Positions 39,595 to 51,810 of a DNA stretch of 64,000 nucleotides are shown in pieces. Both the position numbers and the translations under genes were made by a program. The notes under the pieces were generated by a model. The model was not told the origin of the DNA, searched no databases, and worked only from the letters and a program-made list of their open reading frames with translations. The stretch comes from Effrenium voratum (taxonomy: Eukaryota > Sar > Dinophyceae > Suessiales > Symbiodiniaceae): positions 190,001 to 254,000 of the forward strand of contig CAUJNA010001591.1 in the NCBI GenBank assembly GCA_963377175.1. Reading direction: 5' to 3'. Each line of letters opens with the position of its first letter. The stretch's first letter is position 1.

Positions 39595-40817
39595 TCTTCG
39601 GGGGGGCATGCCGGATTGCTTTTGGTGCGAATCTCAGCATCGGTTGACGTTTGACCCGGAACCTCGCATGGAATCGACCCTGGAGGTTCTTATCCGATCC
39701 TGGACGATCTACCCTGCCCTCCCAACCTAAAAAACAAATGAAATCCGAAGCTGCAAATGCCCAGGTTGTGTGGTGAAATCCCGTGGATAGGTGCCAAGTT
39801 AGGATTCTGGAGCCTCAAAAGGTCGGCTTAGCCCCCTCATGAAGCGTCCAGCGATGTAATGACAAGGCTGAAAAGATGCTCCCAGATCTTGGGGATGTAC
39901 TGTAACATCGGCGTCTCAGAGTTCTGGGAGGGCGAATGACCGATTTATACTTTCAGAAACCCACGGAAGATGGTCCCGCCAGCACTTTGGGTCGAATTGC
40001 CAAACTCAAACGGCACTTTGGGTGCCATTCGATAGGGTTTGTGAAGTTTGTACCATCTACTACCAAAGGCAAAAACTAAGGCTGGAATAGTTTCTTGATT
40101 GATTTGATTGGGCCGGGAAGTATATATTCCCCCCCCTAACAGGGACTCCTTAACAAGCTACCCTGCTAGTAATCCGACGCATCCCAGGTGCACATTCGCT
40201 GAGGTACGTGCACAAGATCCTGCATACTGTGCTGCTTGTCTTGGCGAGCTTTTTACCGAATGGGAAGCGTCGCTTTTTGTCTTGTGCACTCAATTCGAAT
40301 GTTGGGACATTGAAACGCATGATGGGTGTGCCCGTTTTTGGGACCGGCTTTTGGGGTATTGGTTCAAAGGGAACCAAAAGGGAAACTCGCATTTTCGGGG
40401 CTGGCGCTATTGTAAGACACACCCATACTCATGAACATGTGCTCCGGGCCACGTGCGCGGAGGTATCCGAAACTGTTTGCGCAACGGGAGCTGTTTGCAC
40501 ATTCCTTGGAGAAGCTCCTTTGCCCGCCAATAATTGTGGAAGCGTGATTGCTTCAGCACAAGCTGCTGGAAGAAGGAGAAGCGGAAGGGCAGGAAAGTTG
40601 AATTGCTTTTGAGGATGGAAGGAACAAGCAATGCAAGCACACAGATGGCAAGCCCGGGGATAGGCGAGTGCCCCAAAAAGTTTTGTTGGCGGACTGATTC
40701 TTGAAGTGGGGTGCAGGGGAGAAACACGACTCGCGTTCCAGAAGGGCAGACCGGCGCTTGAGCTGGGGATGTTTGTCAATAATCCATGAAACATGTCCAC
40801 ACTTGATCTCACCTATT

Positions 40818-40930
40818 TGGCAGTGGGTCAAAACCAATGGTACCATTTTGGGGTAGGTGCACCCCCATTTTAGTCTATTTTACTGAGGATTGGGATGTTT
40901 ACTGGGGGTACGGGATTTTGACCCATGGCC
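40818..40930. repeat. F4 element, copy 2
   Basis: Near-consensus copy with both ends. Confidence 0.87.
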
Positions 40931-41390
40931 ATTCCGTTATGTCCCGTATCTTCGGCCAAAGAGCAGCCTTTTGTGGGGGGCGCCTTAGCCGGCCAAGTAA
41001 ACTGAGCATTTGCTTGAGGGTTTTCGGGTGGGGGATGCTGGTGGCGATGTTTGGGTTTGGCTTGCTCGAATGTCGACGCGGACAAGGCTCAGATTGGATG
41101 GTTGCTGGGCAGTTTGCGGCAAGATGGGTTTCAGCAGCAGAACTTCCACTTTGCAGGGCAACTGAGGGATCGACAACAGTTTTGCGAATTGTTTGTTCGA
41201 AATGTTTGAACAGGGAGAACCCCGCACCCTGATGCTCGGCACTTGGAGCTTGGGTTCGGCCTTTGTGTGAAGCAGCTGGGTGCTCTAGAAAAGCGCCAGT
41301 GATCGCAATCAAAGAGATTCACTGGCCTAACGTTGTATATAGCTGGGATTCCAGACTCTGGACTCGTCAATCAGAGCCTTAGCTGAGCCT

Positions 41391-41551
41391 TACAAGGTCC
41401 CCCACCTAGGTGCCCTTTCTCAGCCCTTTTTTGGTTGGGAGGGTTTTTCTACTAAAGTAGACTACAGAAAAAAAAAGGAAAAACATGAAAAATAAGACAA
41501 ACAAAACACATTCGGGTACCCTTATTCTAACCACTCTACTGGAGGACCTAG
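41391..41551. repeat. F1 element, copy 5 (long form)
   Basis: An A-rich insertion of about 45 bp follows the AGACTACAG core, making this the longest copy. Confidence 0.87.
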
Positions 41552-42388
41552 CTTAGCTTTTGTCTATGAAGGCAAGAAAATACGACACGCACACCGTGAA
41601 AGCTGCACCTTGCGACAGTCACAGCCACAAATGGCTGCGGCCGCCCTTTTGCTTCTGTCTATGCTACTGGTTGCCTAGGGCTCCTTAAAAGATACATGTT
41701 GCAACCATTTGAAACATGGCTTTTTCCACCAAAATAAGGGGACACCTCCATTTACAAGGCAATGCTCAGGTGTATAATGTAAGGATCCCTGTTGCCCCGT
41801 AGCAGGTGTTGTTTCTGACTCGGTTCAACTCGCACTGTGTGGCGAGCTCATTACAAACACGGGGCGAGCGATCCCGGGAGTACATGATGAGGTCTGAAGG
41901 CTCTTGACGTGTCGATTCCAGAATTTCCAGTTAGACGAGTGCGCCTTTTGCTTGGTTTTGATTCTAGTTGCGTTCTCATAAGTTGACCTGGGGGATTAAT
42001 GGAGGTGCATCGCCATATTACCCTCTTGGTGCGTTGCATCGCACGGATGGCGCCCAACTTTTGCCCTGCGCCATGTTTGCCCGCCCAAGGCTTGGGCGAT
42101 CAATCTGACTAAGCCGTCCTCCGCTGGAACCTCAGCGATGTGCCGCCAAGTGCAAGGCTACTGCGAGGTTCGGTCAAAGTATCCTAGCTCCGCTATGGGT
42201 CACTTGAGCGCCACCAAACTGGAGCAACAAACCACTCGCTTTTTTTGACTCGCCTTTTTGGTGGCCTATTTCGACTCCGGCTCATATGGATTTATCCGCA
42301 AATATGATATGGAACAACGAACTTGGGCTTTGGTTGGTTGATGTCCCTTTCGACCAAACCCGCTTTGGGTGCCCAGCCCAACAAAACA

Positions 42389-42412
42389 TTATATATATAT
42401 ATATATATATAT
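42389..42412. repeat. AT microsatellite
   Basis: About twelve TA units. Confidence 0.92.
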
Positions 42413-42793
42413 TTAGGGTCAACCATCATGTTTGTGTTGGGCGGGGGGGGGGGAATCCCCTGTCTTGACACAGCGACTCATGGCCATGCTGGGTCGATCT
42501 TGCACTCGCGGGTCTCAAGGTTCCTGACAGCATCAAGATATCTATGGCTAGGGGCGTTTTGGTCAGTTCCGCCATGACTGACTTCTGGTCCTTTTGACTT
42601 TGGGAATGGAAAACCTATTCACCTTGCTTGCCCAATTGACCTTGTGTAACCTGTGACTACCCCACGATGGTCAGGCTTGCCCCAATTGCAACATCCTTAA
42701 ACCGCTGTTGTTTACACAGCCTCCGGTGGTTGTTTACGCCCATTTTTCCCGTTCCTAGGCTTCCCATCTTGCCTCCGCTTGCAAGATTGCAAG

Positions 42794-42838
42794 GCCCTGG
42801 CGGACTTCGTGAGCTACCTGCGCGAGGAGGGGTTGGGG
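42794..42838 (+). CDS. Isolated exon-like piece, 15 aa
   Basis: ALADFVSYLREEGLG lies between a CAAG acceptor and a GC donor (GCCTAG), in the same style as the PPR exons. The gene it belongs to is unknown. Confidence 0.4.
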
Positions 42839-45648
42839 GCCTAGGTCCTCGGTGGAGCGAGCCACCCCAAGCATGGCGCTGGTCTTTGGGCGCCCAAAGC
42901 GCCTGGGATTGTTTGGAGACAAATTTGGCTTTCCTCTAGTGGTACCTCCCCGTTCTTCCCAGGGATCCTTCTTAGAAATCCTCCAGAAGCGCGGGGAAAA
43001 CGGCTGGCTTTCGAAAAGAACGATGGTTGAAAAGAATGGGGAACCAACCCCTAGATTTCCCGCGCTTTTCAATTCATGAACCAATGGTTAGACTTTTGAG
43101 GGAACTGAAAGGGGCTCCAAAGTAGAAGATCCAACTTGCCCCATGGATTTGGCTATGTGCAACCCACGAAGCAATTCTGCGTAGTCCTTCTCAAATCCCT
43201 GTGAGCGGATCCACCCTGCATCTGAAAGGATCCCCTCTCTACTCAACCAGGGGCGGGGCGAGTCTTAAGCTCTGAAGGCTGAAAGCAGGAAATCAATCCT
43301 GGGGCCCTCCTTTGGGAGGATTTACACCAGGAACTACGAATAGAATAGGGTGGTTAGCTACGTAGGGGACCAGGGCAAGCCTAGAATTGCCTTTGGGCAT
43401 GTGACGCTTTTCCGCTGTTTTTGCCAGAAACTGATTGAACAGTCCATGGGCCATCCATCTAGAGACAGCCACTTAGTCAAGGCTTCACAAGGTCACCTTT
43501 TCCTTGTTGTTCAACCCTTTGCATTGAATTGAAAAGGTGTGCAAATAGCCACTGATTGGGACTGGAGTTGTTTTGCCCATTCAGCACATTCTACATCATC
43601 CACTTCACAAGCTCGCGAAAACAAAAGAAAACCAAAGAACGCTAAGAAGAATCGAGAAAACCGACAAACCCCAAAAACACAATTCTGAGGAGAATCTTTG
43701 GTTTGGCTCATTTGTTGTGGTTTTTGGTTTTTGGTTCTCGAGCTTTTTTGTTTTCTTCGTTTTAGTAATTCCTCAAACACCAAAAACACTCAGCGCTTTT
43801 TTGCTTTTCTGGGCCATCCACCCGAAAAACCCAAGAAGTGATGGCTTTTGTTGTTTGATGAACAACCAACCTTTTGCAGTTGGAAACGCTGCATGTTGCA
43901 TGGTGTTTCTTTTGACACGCACCAAAATATGCATGTCGTGCTGGAGAATTGCATGTTGTATGACAATGTTGCAGCTTAAACATGGACCATTTTTATTCCG
44001 CAATTACTTGGGTTAAAACCCAAGAAGGCAGCTGAAAGAGATGGAAAGCTATTTTTAGGGCTAATCACACCTGAGAATACTTGACAGGAAGTACTGTAGG
44101 CCCTGCACTATTCATTTATGTCAGTTAGCTTTATTCATCCAATTCCTTGGGTTCAAAATTCAGGGCTTCAGAATTGACATATTTGATGGATGGAAATGGC
44201 CCCGAATGTCCTTATTTTTAAGAGGCCCCCTTTAAGATGTTCAGATAGCACCAGGGCTTGACCCTGGGGCCTAAGAACCGCATGTTTTCGCCAAGAAGTT
44301 GAATCGGCTCTACTCCAGTGTCTAGGATCCCAACGAAAAAGCTCCATGCCACTGACCGGTGTTCAAGTAGCTCAACTCACCAAACATCTGCTCACATGCA
44401 AATGTTTGTGTTTTTGTTGGGGGGCTACATATCTTGAATTTAACGGGTCCAATGTAAACTGGAACACATGAAGAATACGGGGCCTATTTTTAGCCAATTT
44501 ACCCAACACATCCAACTCACTCAACCCATTCAGCTTGCATGCTTGTTTATTGAAGATGTTGAGCATAATGTATGTCTTGCAGCGTTTATCCATCGATTTC
44601 CTTCTATTGACTCATGAAACCAAAGAAGGGCTTTCGCGACCAAACGCATAGGGGCCCTTTGCAGGGTTGGTGGTTCGAAGAGAACAATGCTGAGTATAGC
44701 ATTATGTGGTTCATCTCCGCTAATGTGTGTGCAAAACCCTTGCAATGACTCAACGGTGATAGAATGGGATGATTGACTGTATCAATCCCAAACCCATGTC
44801 TCCAAGAATTTCTGCAACGCAAACAGTTTCAAGGTAAAAAGTCACTTCCCATGTAGAACATGCCATTTTTGCCGTACACCACAAAAAAAGCAATTTTTGC
44901 CACGTTGAGCCTGTATGACTCATGCGCCAGTACCCAATGCGGTATTTGGCTCAAGCAATTCAGTCCGTCGACTAACCCTCGCAATCTCGTCGTCGGGGCA
45001 CCGTCGGCAAAATTGGTGCCGTGCCCGAGCGCTTTGGTCGGGGTGTTTGGTTGGGATTGTTGCGTTTGCCTTGCGCCGGTTGCGTGCTGCTTGCGCTACG
45101 GCTTGCGCTCGCTGCGCTCGCTTGCTGAGTTCGCGCGCTGGGTGTTGGTGCTTTGCTGGTGCTGGCTTGCTGCTGCTGGTTGGGTTCTTTACTTGTTGTA
45201 AACTGGTCGCCATTTTCGTTTGCATGTTGTGCCAACTGAGGGCCGCTCTGCCCTTTGGGGCTGGGGACTTGAACTGTGTCAGCCTTTTGGGCTTGGTTGG
45301 GCCTGTTTATTCCTCCCCGAAACGCTGTTGCACAGGTTATCAGCCGTAGGCCTCGTCCTCGGTTGGCGCCGCGAACCCCTGTTTGACAACCCTGCAGGTA
45401 CCAATGCTTCCCGCTAGGTACTTGTCATCCTCATGGCGGCTAACGATCGGCCCGTTGTTGTTACTGATAGGTGGGTTTGGGATGCTGTTTGTAGCGACAC
45501 CCAAACCCAGATCGACCTATTTTCTCTGGGCCTGACCCAGGTGATGAGCATTAGCATAGCGACGTGCAATCTTCAGGTAGATCGAGTGCCAATCGCACTT
45601 CATATTTTCGGTCAGTGAGAGCGGGGCTATTTGTCCCAGCTCTGAGTT
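42839..45648. other. Non-coding stretch, 42.8-45.6 kb
   Basis: It holds F5 copy 3 and a TTTGGCTCAAG string at 44,945-44,955 that matches the end of the spliced leader. The short frames at 44.9-45.4 kb are low-complexity and unconvincing. Confidence 0.4.
42936..43054. repeat. F5 element, copy 3 (opposite orientation)
   Basis: Both CTAG ends are present, with inverted repeats of about 22 bp. Confidence 0.87.
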
Positions 45649-46594
45649 TTGGTGCTGATGATGGACGAGGGCAAGCCCTGGCTGACGGAAGTGTTTGAGC
45701 AGACCAAGGGTGGCGAGCTGGAGGACCTGAACCAGATCATGGACCATGACATTTACAAGAATAACTCCGCCGCTGGACAGTCCGAATTCCAGGTCCGCAA
45801 CCTAATATGGTGGGCGTGCAAAGAAGCCTGGGTCTGTCGGAGGACTGACACACGCTTCCTCATAGGCCAGTTTTCTTCTGTGTGCAACAAGATACTTCCG
45901 GACAGGCTGTCTGAGCAGGCGTTGCAGAACCTGCTCTTGGAGGACCCTCCCTACTTTCACGACTTGACCTACGACGAGATAGTCCAGGCAGCTGCCCATT
46001 TGGCGGGTGTGCGCAATGGAGCTTGTAACCAAGGGTTACCATTTCCTTCAAGGATTGACTGAGATAGTGGGTTATTGTTGCAGGGCAGGGTATGAAAAAG
46101 CGTCGTTGCTGAGCAAGGATAAGACGCAGCCTTTGCAATTGATGTCTTCGAGAAGGTTGTGGTGCACCTTTTGCAAAGGGCTGGGGTGTCTCCCGAGCAG
46201 TAGGAGCGCTTGCCTGGGAAGCGGTAGGCTTGTGGGCGCCTGGTGCTGCCTTCGCCGAGTTGCTGCAGAAGGCTGGACTAAGCCTGTTGCTTTCGAGGTT
46301 TCCAGGCGTGCGCAGTGCTTTGAGCTTTTCCGGACCGTACTTTAAGGCTTATCAAATTCTTGCCCGTTTTGCTGGGAGACACGTCGCGCCCAACGGAGGC
46401 AGTACCGGAGCTCATTGACCCAGCGGGCGCCAGACACGCTGAAAAGGAGTGCTGGCAAGGTCACATTCGACAACTTGCTGCAGCAGGCAATGCTTCGAAA
46501 TGAGCATTCGCCGGGCGAGACAGGGAGACTACCTCGGCATGCCTGCTTGCCACACATCGCATCACACGGGTTGGCGCACAGCGCGGCAGTCCTG
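45649..46594 (+). CDS. Candidate multi-exon gene of unknown function
   Basis: An open frame from 45,649 to about 46,004 reads like real protein: EGKPWLTEVFEQTKGGELED, FQVRNLIWWACKEAWVCRRT and YFHDLTYDEIVQAAAHLAG, then a possible GT donor. Further exon-like pieces follow: FAIDVFEKVVVHLLQRAGVS (46,132-46,200), GAAFAELLQKAGLSL (46,230-46,290) and TLKRSAGKVTFDNLLQQAML (46,415 onward). The pieces are in different frames, as expected for exons. I recognise no family. They could be exons of one gene or a decayed copy. The last piece runs into the GAT trinucleotide region. Confidence 0.4.
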
Positions 46595-46599
46595 ATCAG

Positions 46600-46835
46600 C
46601 CATGATGACTATGATGAGGATGATATGACGAGGATGATGACGACATGCGGCTTTGCACCCGGATGATGATTATGATGGTGATGATGATGATGACCATCAT
46701 GATGATAACCACCATGATGATGACTACGCTGAGGATCATCATGATGATGACTATGATGAGTTTGAACTATCTTCGGAGCACCCCTTGTGTCGATGATGAT
46801 GATGATGATGATGACGATGATGATGATCACCACAA
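46600..46835. repeat. GAT/ATC trinucleotide region that switches strand
   Basis: Blocks of GAT/ATG repeats alternate with ATC/CAT blocks. Asp-, Met- and His-rich reading frames on both strands are by-products. A candidate exon (46,415 onward) runs into its start. Confidence 0.9.
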
Positions 46836-47708
46836 TGGTGATTTTGAAACAGATTTATCACCACCCTTCCCGCGGGCCCCTTTTTGCAAGGGGTCAGCGG
46901 ATTTGTTAGCATCCTATCAAGAGGTATGCATGCGCTGTCCCACCCACCCAGCCTAACGCTAACCAGAATTGCGCAACTGCCGAACCGGTACTGAACAAAT
47001 AGATGCCTGCCGACCACCTACTGCCGTGCTAACTTAAGGTGTGCCTGCGAAACAAGTCCGATGTTGATTGTGAGTTCATATATCTGAGATTTGATGCCAA
47101 CTGCAAGATGTAGTTTCAGTTATGGCTGCCTTTCAGGTTTGACTTGAAAGGGGGTAAATTCAGAAGGATCCCTAAAAACAAACACAGGTATGATTCTGGT
47201 AGTTCACTTTGGATTTGAGGTTCAGGCCAGTTGCTACACCGACCAGAGCTCGGGCCGAAGGCGCTCCGTGCATTGGGCCTGGTGTTTTCTTCCGCCAGAT
47301 TTGACGGCAGGCTGTCCTTTTTGCCTCGTGCGAAACCGCCCTAGTGTTTCAGGTTTCAGGAAAGCACAAAGAACTGGCAGTTTGGTTGATCGATGCTTTC
47401 CACTGGTTTGAGGTTGCGTGTGACTGTCATCGAAACTGTCTTTGGGTGCAGGGCATGCGCCGACGCCGATGAACGGACACTGGTGTCTCTCATAGCGTTG
47501 TTTTTTCGGCAAGTATTGCCTCTGTCCATTCGAGCTGGTTTTGCCTTCACTTGCTGTCCACCCTGGGCACATGGCCTCGCCAAATTTCTGGGGCTCCCCG
47601 CCAGTTCCCAGGCAGAACTGGAACATCGGCGGTTTTCTGAGTTCATAGGATTCCAAACTGTCCCCAACCCTAAAACCCCCACCTCCAGTGCTCTTCTTTC
47701 CTGTTCAT

Positions 47709-47816
47709 GGTTGTTGTTGGGAAAACATTTTGCATTTTTGCTTATTGTGGTTTAGTGGTTGAAATCCCCACTCAACTGCTAAAATTTGGTTTTTTGCTCC
47801 CCTTCCAACGTCAACC
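47709..47816. repeat. F3 element, copy 2
   Basis: Close to consensus, with both inverted ends. Confidence 0.86.
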
Positions 47817-48091
47817 GAGTGTTTTTGGAGGGGTGAACCCGAGATGTTCTGCTACCCAGTTCCTCCAAAAGGCCCAAAAGAGCCCTAAGGCCCTTGGAGG
47901 AAACGAGTGGAAACCGAAACCGGGTGCAGGTGAGACCAGTTGGGCTCCGACGCAGGCAGAGTTCAAAGCAGGGGGGGATGGCAAAGCGGACTGCTGTGGG
48001 ATTTTTCCAAAAATGCTGAACCCCCTTCGTGGTTGGCATTAAAAGGGAAACCAACCATCTCGGAGGAGTTTCTATGTTCCTTGCCCACGTC

Positions 48092-48140
48092 ACTGTGGAT
48101 GCACAAACTCCTCCATCCGGGAGCCCATGTGCTGAACACC
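48092..48140. repeat. F7 element, left fragment
   Basis: It shows ACTGTGGATGCACAAACTCC and GGGAGCCCATGTGCTGA; the right half is missing. Confidence 0.55.
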
Positions 48141-48897
48141 CAAGAGCTGCACGGAAAGGTCTACTTTCCACAATCACAGTTAGCTTGTTTTGGACTCCCT
48201 GAAAGTGGCGCTGGCATAGAGCCGGCCACGGAATTCATCCACTTTTTAGGAATGCTGCAACTGCCTGTTTGCCCTGGGAAACGGGGATGAATAGATCTTC
48301 AAACAATCCGGCGCAAGGGTCCAAAATAACGCCATATGCTTGACGACCACCCATTTGAAGAACCAGCAAATGATGAATGATGAATTGTTCAATTGGGGAT
48401 GTGCCTATTATCATTCATTGAGTTGATCTAGCTGCTTGAATAAGTCTTCATCACCATTACGCCATCAACGCAAGGTATGTGGCCAGAGAGTTATGGTGAT
48501 GGATCCGACGATGGCCCTTTGGAGAGGTCCCATTGTGGTTGAAAGGGGTTGAAAGGGGCGAAACGGGGTTAAAAGGGGTTGAGCATCCGCAAATGGTTTT
48601 GGAGGGCTTTTCAGGGGTTAATCTTACGTACATTTGAGGCCTGTACTCCTCCCAATCAACACGTGCATCGTTGGGCTTTCATCATTGGGTTGGTAAGTTC
48701 CACCCACTTGGCCCTCTTGATTGCACCCAGTCCTATTCAAAGGATGTACGTCCGCCAAATTCAATACCACCTGTACCAGCTGCCAGCTGTTTCAAAGTTT
48801 TTTTGTTTTGCCTGCAGTGGGTGAGTTTAGGTGGTGTATCCTTTCACCCCTGTTTACCTCTCTCGCAAGGGGCCAATTGGACTCGTAGGCGCACTCG

Positions 48898-49740
48898 ATG
48901 GCCTTCAGAGGCATCGAGCAAGTGCCAGAGTTACGGCGAGACTCTGAAGTTCAAGGCCAATGCGGGGATCAAGCCGCTGTCTCGCTCACATCCTGGCATG
49001 AGATCTCAGCTCCTGCAAGCTTTTGCTCATCCAGGCACGCCGATTCCCAGTTCAAGACAGGCAGCGGCTTTTCACGGCAGGCTTTCATGCAACCGCATCC
49101 AGCGCAGCCGCTGCATCCGTCGGGCAACTTTTGGCCAGCAGAAGCACCTATCCATGGCTCCCACTCCGATTCCCAGTTTGCAGCCTCTTCATGGGGTGGC
49201 CACTTTTCACAGCAACCATCCACGCAGCCTGCCTCGCAGTTTGCAACACATTTGTCGAGCAACTTTGTGCCAGCTGAAGAGCCCGTCCATGGCGCCGACT
49301 GCCAGTTTACAGCATGGTCGTTTGGCGCCTGCTCGTCACAGCAGCAGCCAGCCACACAGCCTGCCTCGCAGTTTGCAACACATGTGTCGGGCAGCTGTTT
49401 GCCAGCAGAAGCGCGCAACCACGGCACAGACTACCAGTTTGGAGCATGCCCGTCTGGCGGCTGCTTTTCACAGCAGCCATCCACACAACCTGGCCCTCCC
49501 TTTGGCAACTTCTTGCCGGCAGAAACGCCCCGACATTTTGAAGGCTCGATTCAACGTACTGCACCTCCTTCACACTTTTGCTTAGAGTCACGACGGCCTT
49601 CCGACTCCCAGCCTGCAAGATCTGGTGGTTTTCCTCGCTCGAGCCGGCTGGAGCCCTATGGGCGGTCGACTTCCAGGCTGGCATCGTGGCTTCGGAGCCG
49701 GGCAGACATGGATCCCCATAGGGTCAAAGGCTCGGTGTAA
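48898..49740 (+). CDS. Tandem-repeat reading frame of unknown function
   Basis: An open frame of about 280 codons contains four units of 40-44 residues: FSQQPSTQPASQFATHLSSN is followed by FVPAEEPVHGADCQFTA-type text, rich in Gln, Ser, Ala and Cys. Units lie at about 49,104, 49,225, 49,357 and 49,483 with a 121-132 bp spacing. Two other frames over the same DNA are also open for 150-300 codons because most unit lengths are near multiples of three, so the coding frame is not certain. No known domain was seen. It could be a large exon or a coding-like minisatellite. Confidence 0.35.
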   Translation: MAFRGIEQVPELRRDSEVQGQCGDQAAVSLTSWHEISAPASFCSSRHADSQFKTGSGFSRQAFMQPHPAQPLHPSGNFWPAEAPIHGSHSDSQFAASSWGGHFSQQPSTQPASQFATHLSSNFVPAEEPVHGADCQFTAWSFGACSSQQQPATQPASQFATHVSGSCLPAEARNHGTDYQFGACPSGGCFSQQPSTQPGPPFGNFLPAETPRHFEGSIQRTAPPSHFCLESRRPSDSQPARSGGFPRSSRLEPYGRSTSRLASWLRSRADMDPHRVKGSV

Positions 49741-51594
49741 TCTAAGTCCAGTGATCCGAATTCCCTTCGCGCCCTCAAGATCAACCAGTGGTCTGGGGCT
49801 GGGAATTCACCAGAGCCGAAGTTCAAGGTGGCGCCTGAAGATGGGAAGCACAGTCATTGGGAGGTCCTGGTGGAGGGTTTACTCAAGGATTTCTGGGCGC
49901 GATGAATAAAAATCATGCATGTTGAGTAATTCCTAAAAGGAAAGCAACAGCACACATGTTCCACACATGGGGTATTGCTGGCCCCCACATGAACATGGTG
50001 GACTTTCCCCGTTTAGTGAGGAAAGCTATGTTGGTTGTTTGCACTACTGGTCAATTCATGAAAAGGACATTTGGATCAACCCCCACATCATTTGACGTGG
50101 ATTCATGCCTAATGAGAAGATTGCGAATGTCCGCTTCTCCTCGGGGCCTTGTCGGGTCCCCAAAAGTTTTCTGAGAAAGGAGGATCATTTCCCCAAGCTC
50201 CACTTGCTGCAGGGGGGTCGGTTTGGCCAATCCAGTTTAGATACTCGCTTTCTTTCCCAAGTTGTAGGGAGTTCGCTGGGCGGGGTTTAGGGCCTTTAGT
50301 TTCTGTTCCTTGGGTCAGCTGGTGGTCCCCAACTTGTGTGGTTCCTGACATGTCCCATTTGTGGAATCGGGGTTCCGTGCCAAGGGTGCCTTCAAAGGGT
50401 GATGGTGTCATTTGCCCTCAGTGAACGGTAGCTTCCAACATAACTCTGTAGCAAAGTCGTGGACACTCCGATCAAAGATACCCAAGACTAGCATCCGGGC
50501 GCCCCGTCACTTGGCGAAGGACACCCTCGTCACTTGGCAAGAATGATACTGGTACTACTAAGTCTAGATGTAACCCACCCCGCTGTAGTCGTATCTCGGA
50601 TTTTCCCAATTCTTGGGCTCACCATTGTAGTAAGCTGGCCAGAGCTTGTTGATCCTCACCATTTTTGTTAGTATGCCCAATTCCCAGATTCTCCAACTGG
50701 GTTTCTTAAGGCAGGCCTCGAGCGGATAGCAAAGCCACCGCCGCCAGCGCTTTCCGCTTGCCAGTCCGATGACAGGCGGTGGCCTCAGTGACAAAGTCAC
50801 TCGCTGAAGGCATCCAGAAAATCCAACCCACGAGCAGCATGGTTTTGAATGCAACCCCGGCTTTTCGTCACATGAACTCCTATCATTGCGAAAACCATTG
50901 CCTTAGGGAAAGCTGCTCCGCTAAACGAAAGAAGCATGTTGTCTTTATCTAACATTTGAACACACCGGTAGTCTTTCTGCGCCCTCTTGCACAAATGTAC
51001 CATGGTTCCCGCCGGCAAGAGTTGCTTTCATTGCGAGAGGCTCCCAGCTACCAACAGGTGCCGTGACCACTAGTCCTCGATAGTCCTCGAGTTGACCGGG
51101 GGACCCTTCGGCATGGTGTGCCCATTGGAAGACGCAAGTTCGATTGCCAACATGACCCGGAGTTTTGTTTCGTGGTTTGAGTATATTATAGGTTTCCACG
51201 ACTTTTGTTATCTCTGTTTTTTGGTTGGTTTTCAACACTACAGGGCCCCATGGTAGCCCCTTCAGCAAATCTCACACCCAAACCCAAATCGGGGGTCGCT
51301 ATGTTGAGCGAGACACACCCATTTGTGCCATGGTCAAAACACCCGTTCACTTGGGGCAAGTGGAGATGGTTATCAACCCTTTAGTTGCAACCATAATTGC
51401 TCTCGGCGGCTGACCTTAAGGCATGCATCCCAAATGGGATGTGGGTCAGCCAAGCATGCAGCTCCCGACATTATTTTTTTTTCCGTGAGCTCTAAAGCAA
51501 GCTTACCTATGATTACCCCGAGGATTCCCTTATGTCAGGTTAGGTTGATATGGAAGTTTGCCTAGATGTAACTGCAACTTGACCACGACGAGCA

Positions 51595-51810
51595 TTGCCA
51601 AGCCGTTTTGACCCTGGCCCGTGCCAAGGCAAGGGCAATCGTCGCCCAGATCGCTTCCACGACATCCGGAAATGGGCTCGAAACTCATTGGGCACGGCTA
51701 TGTTGCTCGCTCATGTCATCAAGCTGCATGAACTGCTGCAAGCCTTCGCTAAGCAGCTCATCGCCGCAATGAGCCGAGTCGGCTACGTCTTCAGGTCGGA
51801 GCCCCTGTGG
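51595..51810 (+). CDS. Weak exon-like or pseudogene segment
   Basis: The string SLGTAMLLAHVIKLHELLQA then FAKQLIAAMSRVGYVFRSEP is helix-like and GC-rich compared with its surroundings. The opposite strand is also open. No family is recognised. Confidence 0.22.

Larger units (their letters stand above)
35771..42793. other. Repeat-rich non-coding stretch, 35.8-42.8 kb
   Basis: It holds F1 copies 4 and 5, F2 copy 4 and a fragment, the ATT repeat, F4 copy 2 and an AT repeat. Reading frames here are short and unsupported. It could be further introns of the PPR gene or intergenic DNA. Confidence 0.4.
46836..48897. other. Non-coding stretch, 46.8-48.9 kb
   Basis: It holds F3 copy 2 and an F7 fragment. 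No gene is recognised. Confidence 0.4.

Noticed and set aside
44860..45349. Ala/Cys/Leu-rich frames on both strands
   Set aside because: Low-complexity TTGCGCT-type repeats; no domain or splice pattern.
46645..46956. Met/Asp-rich open frame
   Set aside because: Product of the GAT/ATG trinucleotide repeat.
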